From Sebastes aleutianus (Eukaryota; Chordata; Actinopteri; Perciformes; Sebastidae), in the NCBI GenBank assembly GCA_916700875.1, contig CAKAKS010000066.1, positions 11,751,361 to 11,815,360 on the forward strand: a DNA stretch of 64,000 nucleotides, in the 5' to 3' direction. Below the pieces are notes generated by a model. The model had not been told where the DNA came from. It saw only the letters and a list, made by a program, of their open reading frames with translations, and did no database searches. A program made the position numbers and the translations under genes. Below, piece by piece: positions 60,215 through 64,000 of this stretch. The stretch's first letter is position 1; each line of letters begins with the position of its first letter.

Positions 60215-60330
60215 TATTTTTTAAGATTATTTTGGGGGATTTTTACCTTTAATTGATAGCGATAGTCATCAACGGTGGAGAGAGAGAATGACATGCAGCA
60301 AAGGGTCGCGGGTCAGATAAGGATACTACA
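60215..60330 (+). repeat. SINE-like interspersed repeat
   Basis: TTTACCTTTAATTGATAGCG, then GAGAGAGAATGACATGCAGC and AAAGGGTCGCGGGTC, a unit seen widely in fish genomes. Its inverse occurs at 60870-61016. Confidence 0.5.
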
Positions 60331-60526
60331 TACTTGCTTTGTCTAACTTACGTATGTTAAAGGTTCCCCATGGAGTTTTTGACCACTATTAAATGGAGCA
60401 ATGATATTATGAGTATGACTGGATCAGCTCTTGGGTTGTTTTTAGGTGCAATTTATTGTTTTTTGTAGGATGGAATCTTACATGATTGTATTAGAAATTC
60501 AGGATTTTATAATCATATTTCTGTTT

Positions 60527-60840
60527 AAAGAAACAGTTTGTAGCATTTAGAGCAATCTATCGGCAGAAATTGAATATAATATTAATAGGTATGTTTTCTT
60601 TAATGAATATCACCTGATAATAATTATAGTCATTTTGTTTTCGTTACTTTAGAATGAGCCGTTTATATCTACATTCGGAGCGGTTCCTCTTCACAGAGCT
60701 GGGCACCATGTTTCTACAGTAGCCCAGAAAGGACAAACCACTGTATTAACTTTTCCTGCCTGGGCCAGAATCGATAATGTTACTCACTTGGGAGTTAACC
60801 CCCGCCACTCCACTCAGCCGCCAGGAAACAAGACACGGGA
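60527..60840 (+). mobile_element. Family 1 MITE, right end replaced
   Basis: TTAAAGAAACAGTTTGTAGC at the left; interior CACCATGTTTCTACAGTAGC and GAGTTAACCCCCGCCACTCC match other copies. No right terminus; it runs into the SINE-like repeat. Confidence 0.6.
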
Positions 60841-60869
60841 AACCTCTGTTGGTTTGAGGAATGGCTGCA

Positions 60870-61016
60870 GCACATGCCACATAACCGCAATGTTCCCGGT
60901 TCCAGCTGGGGACCTTTGTTGCATGTCATACCCTCTCTCTCCCCCCCGTTTCCAGTCTGCCTCTTCTCTCTCAAGGGTCAAATAAAGGCCAAAATGCCAC
61001 AATAAATAAATAAAAT
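60870..61016 (-). repeat. SINE-like repeat in inverse orientation
   Basis: GGGGACCTTTGTTGCATGTC, then CCTCTCTCTCCCCCCCGTTT and an AATAAATAAATAAAATA end. GTTGCATGTCAT is the inverse of the ATGACATGCAGC in 60215-60330. Confidence 0.5.
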
Positions 61017-61653
61017 AACTTCTGGATGTCCAGATTAAAACAGGGCTTGATTTGGATGGAAAGAAAAAAAGATGTAGGACTTCCACATGTTGATCATTTA
61101 AATGATTATATATTAATATGAAACAGCTCCTGACTAAACAAAATATACACATTAAAACTCAAACTTTAATCTGAGCATCTTTTCACGTGCATATCAACAT
61201 AACCATGCTCACTGGGAAAACGACCAGCTGTGGCTCATCACAGCTGAACAGTGACAGTGTGACTGTAAACTCCACCAGACCTGAATGACTGCGTCTATAC
61301 TGGAGTATCAGCTGTGTTGTGAATTCTGCGTGCATGAGTCCACACCACTAGAGCTGGTGCTTCTTCACCCAGTTTATTAATTCAGCCTCACTGCGCCCCT
61401 CACATGTCCCCCGGAGCATATATAGCTCCTCATTAATCGGCCGTATTAGTGGAGCTGTGGTGAGCCATGTGTGTTATGAAGCTCTACATGTACGAGCAGT
61501 ACTGTAGAAGAAGAATTTATGATAACCCTGACACAATCCTCTTACAAAAAACATGTTTATGTATCATTTGATTAAAGGAGGCTGTATGAAAATAAAAGAG
61601 ATTTAGGTTGCGGTAATGGAAAGGAAATGTTTGCAGACTGTTGTCTAATTATA

Positions 61654-62130
61654 CCAACGCATTCTCATCCCAACTCGTCACATACTGACACTTTGTCAGA
61701 CCCCTTGGCGTCACTTTTGGTCGCAGAAAACACATGCTTGATGTTGTGAAGTAACAAAAACACTTACTTAGAAACACTATAGTTAGGTTTAGGAAGAAAA
61801 CAACATGGTTGGGCTTAAAACTACTACATTTGTACAATAAAAAAAGACTAAATGCTGTGAACAGGGGACATGACATGAACAGCTGATTAACGTGATACAG
61901 GGGACATGTTCAGCGGTCTCCTGGATGAAAGCCTTGCGTTTATTAGACTCATCCACCTCCCCTCCCGGCCGCCCGGCATGTCTTTTCGCTCTTTAAACTA
62001 CGTCACCACATTCCCAAAGCACTTCTCCTGAGCGTTTAATATTGAAAAGGTGCCTTAAGCGTCGGTTTCTAGCGCTGACGGCCGCGACAAAGCGTTGGTA
62101 TATGACGCCCTGGGAATGAGAACGGGCTGG
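61654..62130. mobile_element. Family 3 MITE, cleanest copy (477 bp)
   Basis: Left end CCAACGCATTCTCATCCCAA, right end GGGAATGAGAACGGGCTGG, inverted over roughly 30 bp. The interior includes GTTAGGTTTAGGAAGAAAAC, CAGCGGTCTCCTGGATGAAA and CTTTAAACTACGTCACCACA. Confidence 0.75.
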
Positions 62131-62984
62131 TTATACACACAAGTGATGGACATAATGTCTAAAATATAATACAATCCAATAAAATGGCTTAAAAATGACC
62201 AAAATCAGCTTTTTAATGTAATAACCATGAATGAAAATCTACTGTAGTGTAAGTTCAGCCTGGAAGACTATTATTTTGCATTTTGCAGACCTGAAGGTTA
62301 TTATATATTCTGCCATTCACTCCTCCCACACATGCTGATACTTTCCTGCTGTCATTGTTTGGGTCTGTCAATGGTGTTATCAGCTGGTCACATGGTCACA
62401 TCTGTCCAATAGCACAGTGGCACTTGCTGCTGTCTTTTTAAATAAGCTTTATTGACTCTCTCTCAGCCTTCAGTAGGTTCATGCTGCTGTTACGCGCTCC
62501 CCTCCACCTTCCCATCAGTGCCCAGTCTTCACAGAATCATCAGGCACCACCAGAGTCTGGACTCCATGGAGGGATTCATCTTGCTGCTGCTCAGTGCAGA
62601 CGCCCCTCAATTACAAATCTCCCTGTACAGTCAAGCTTCAAAGACTTTCTTAAAGAGGAACTATTATGCTTATTTTCAGGTGCATACATGTATTTTGGTT
62701 TCTACTGGAACATGTTTACATGCTTTAATGTTCAAAATTTAATGTTATTTTTCTCAAACCAGTTTCGCTGCCCACTGTTGTGATTGGTCAACTGAACCAA
62801 ACTCTCCAGACTCTACTCCCTACTCTCTCCTTTCTCTCCCACGTTCTTCCCTCTAACTAGTTAGCTCTACCACATTACGGAGAGAAAAGACAGGACTTCA
62901 AGCAAGGTGATTCAGGCAGTTCAGGAGCAGTGTTTCTGTGGGGGAGAGTAACTCCCTTTGGCGTGGACTTTGGGCTTTGGGAAA

Positions 62985-63434
62985 ACGTTTTTTTTAGTCA
63001 CCTAAAAGAAAGGCTCACCTAAAAATAATGATATTCATTTAAGGGAACGCTGTATAATTTTGTAGAATAATTTCCGACAGCAAGCTGAACTGAAAATGAA
63101 ATGTATCTATACTGTTTTTGTTATCTGAGCCTGCTGGCTTTGGAGAGAGAATAGATAAGTTTCACTTTCAGTTCAGTTTCCCATTGGAAAGGAGAAGGGA
63201 AGGGCTGTCACACTGCAAGATAAAGTGGTGACAATATTTTTAATATAGCGTACACTTAAACGGATATACATTTTTTTTAGGTGAGCTTTTCTTTTACGTG
63301 GCTAAAATATGTTTTTCTGCCATCCACAGCACTATATTACTTTGCTCTGGTGTCATCTACTGTAAGTAATACACCTGCTATGGATAAGTACCTCATACAA
63401 CCCCCCCTTCAAAACACCCAAACTGTTCCTTTAA
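62985..63434 (+). mobile_element. Half of the family 5 palindromic MITE
   Basis: CACCTAAAAGAAAGGCTCAC, then ATGTATCTATACTGTTTTTG and CAGTTCAGTTTCCCATTGGA match the centre and right half of 42756-43413, ending AACTGTTCCTTTAA. The left inverted end is missing. Confidence 0.7.
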
Positions 63435-64000
63435 GGTTAATGTTTTATTTCCTTAAAATACAATTTCTTTTATTATGTTAGACTGTGAGAAATGCTGCAG
63501 GAAACCTGAAAAAGTCTTTTATTAAAAAGATAAAAATGTCCTGGAATAAGTGAATTGCTATTGAAATGTTTTTATTGTGAAACAAAAACATTATCTCACA
63601 CAGTAACTTTTGTTCCCAGTTCTATATTGCTATTCATGTTTTCTACAGCAGCTGGCAGATGAAATTCCTGCTTCGTTCAGGGGACAAGGTCAAGAAGATG
63701 AAATCATGCAGGGTTACATTTTCAGCGTTTGGCTTTTAAAAGTCCTCACAGACACCATTCAGGCTCATCCCAGTATTCACTTCAGCTCTTCTGAAACTAA
63801 GAAATTTTGATTTGCTACATCAATATTATGAATTCAGATTAGCCTTTCTGAGCTCATACCCTGGTCTCATTGTTGACTTTCACTAACTTTTACTTCCATT
63901 TTTTTAAATGAGTCTCACAAAAAAACATGTACTTTGAGATGTCCTGGAAAGTGATTTCTGTAAATGACAGGGAACACGGTGACAAAATGGTCCTAATCTG

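Larger units (their letters stand above)
51581..64000. other. Intergenic DNA downstream of adamts3
   Basis: No second gene recognised. It contains the palindrome at 52217-52348, family 3 copies (53799-54540 and 61654-62130), and a 29-bp minisatellite (56389-57075). It also has family 1 copies (58246-59042 and 60527-60840), a SINE-like inverted pair (60215-60330 and 60870-61016) and a family 5 half (62985-63434). ORFs of up to 164 residues (59631-60125) have no recognisable domain. Confidence 0.5.

Overview
The window is vertebrate genomic DNA, most likely from a percomorph (spiny-rayed) teleost. Genes are split by GT-AG introns, the DNA is AT-rich and full of short non-autonomous DNA transposons of types common in fish, and no bacterial gene organisation is present. 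I read one protein-coding gene: the 3' part of adamts3, on the + strand, in 12 exons from 3962 to 47370. The joined coding sequence is 2031 nt (676 residues plus stop), in frame across every junction. It covers the end of the disintegrin-like domain, the first thrombospondin type 1 (TSP1) repeat, the cysteine-rich domain, the spacer, three more TSP1 repeats, the PLAC domain and a basic C-terminal tail. The pro-domain and metalloprotease exons lie upstream of the window. The very short linker between the last TSP1 repeat and PLAC favours ADAMTS3 over its paralogues ADAMTS2 and ADAMTS14. Known ADAMTS3 is a secreted procollagen N-proteinase that also processes pro-VEGFC together with CCBE1.

The most notable observation is a second, diverged copy of the first spacer exon. 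The ordinary exon is 14371-14451 (81 nt). In the intron just upstream, 13767-13850 (84 nt) has the same splice phase at both ends, a strong acceptor with a consensus-like branch site, a GTGAGT donor, and a translation matching about half of the aligned residues of the ordinary exon. It looks like a tandem exon duplication that could give two spacer isoforms; the alternative exon would add an N-glycosylation sequon.

Layout. 1-3961: upstream intron, with a TTAA-flanked MITE and a CA microsatellite. 3962-9795: exons A-E, with a degenerate Tc1-like element in the first intron. 9796-14451: the duplicated spacer exon pair. 14452-27223: exons G-I in large repeat-bearing introns. 27224-40846: a 13.6 kb intron holding a 30-unit, 42-bp minisatellite (30650-31860), a pogo/Tigger-like remnant and an L2-like LINE tail. 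40847-47370: exons J-L, with a 658-bp palindromic MITE 16 bp after one splice donor. 47371 to about 51.2-51.6 kb: probable 3' UTR carrying several MITEs. About 51.6-64 kb: intergenic DNA with MITEs and a GC-rich 29-bp minisatellite (about 56389-57075). I saw no second gene, tRNA, rRNA or CRISPR array.
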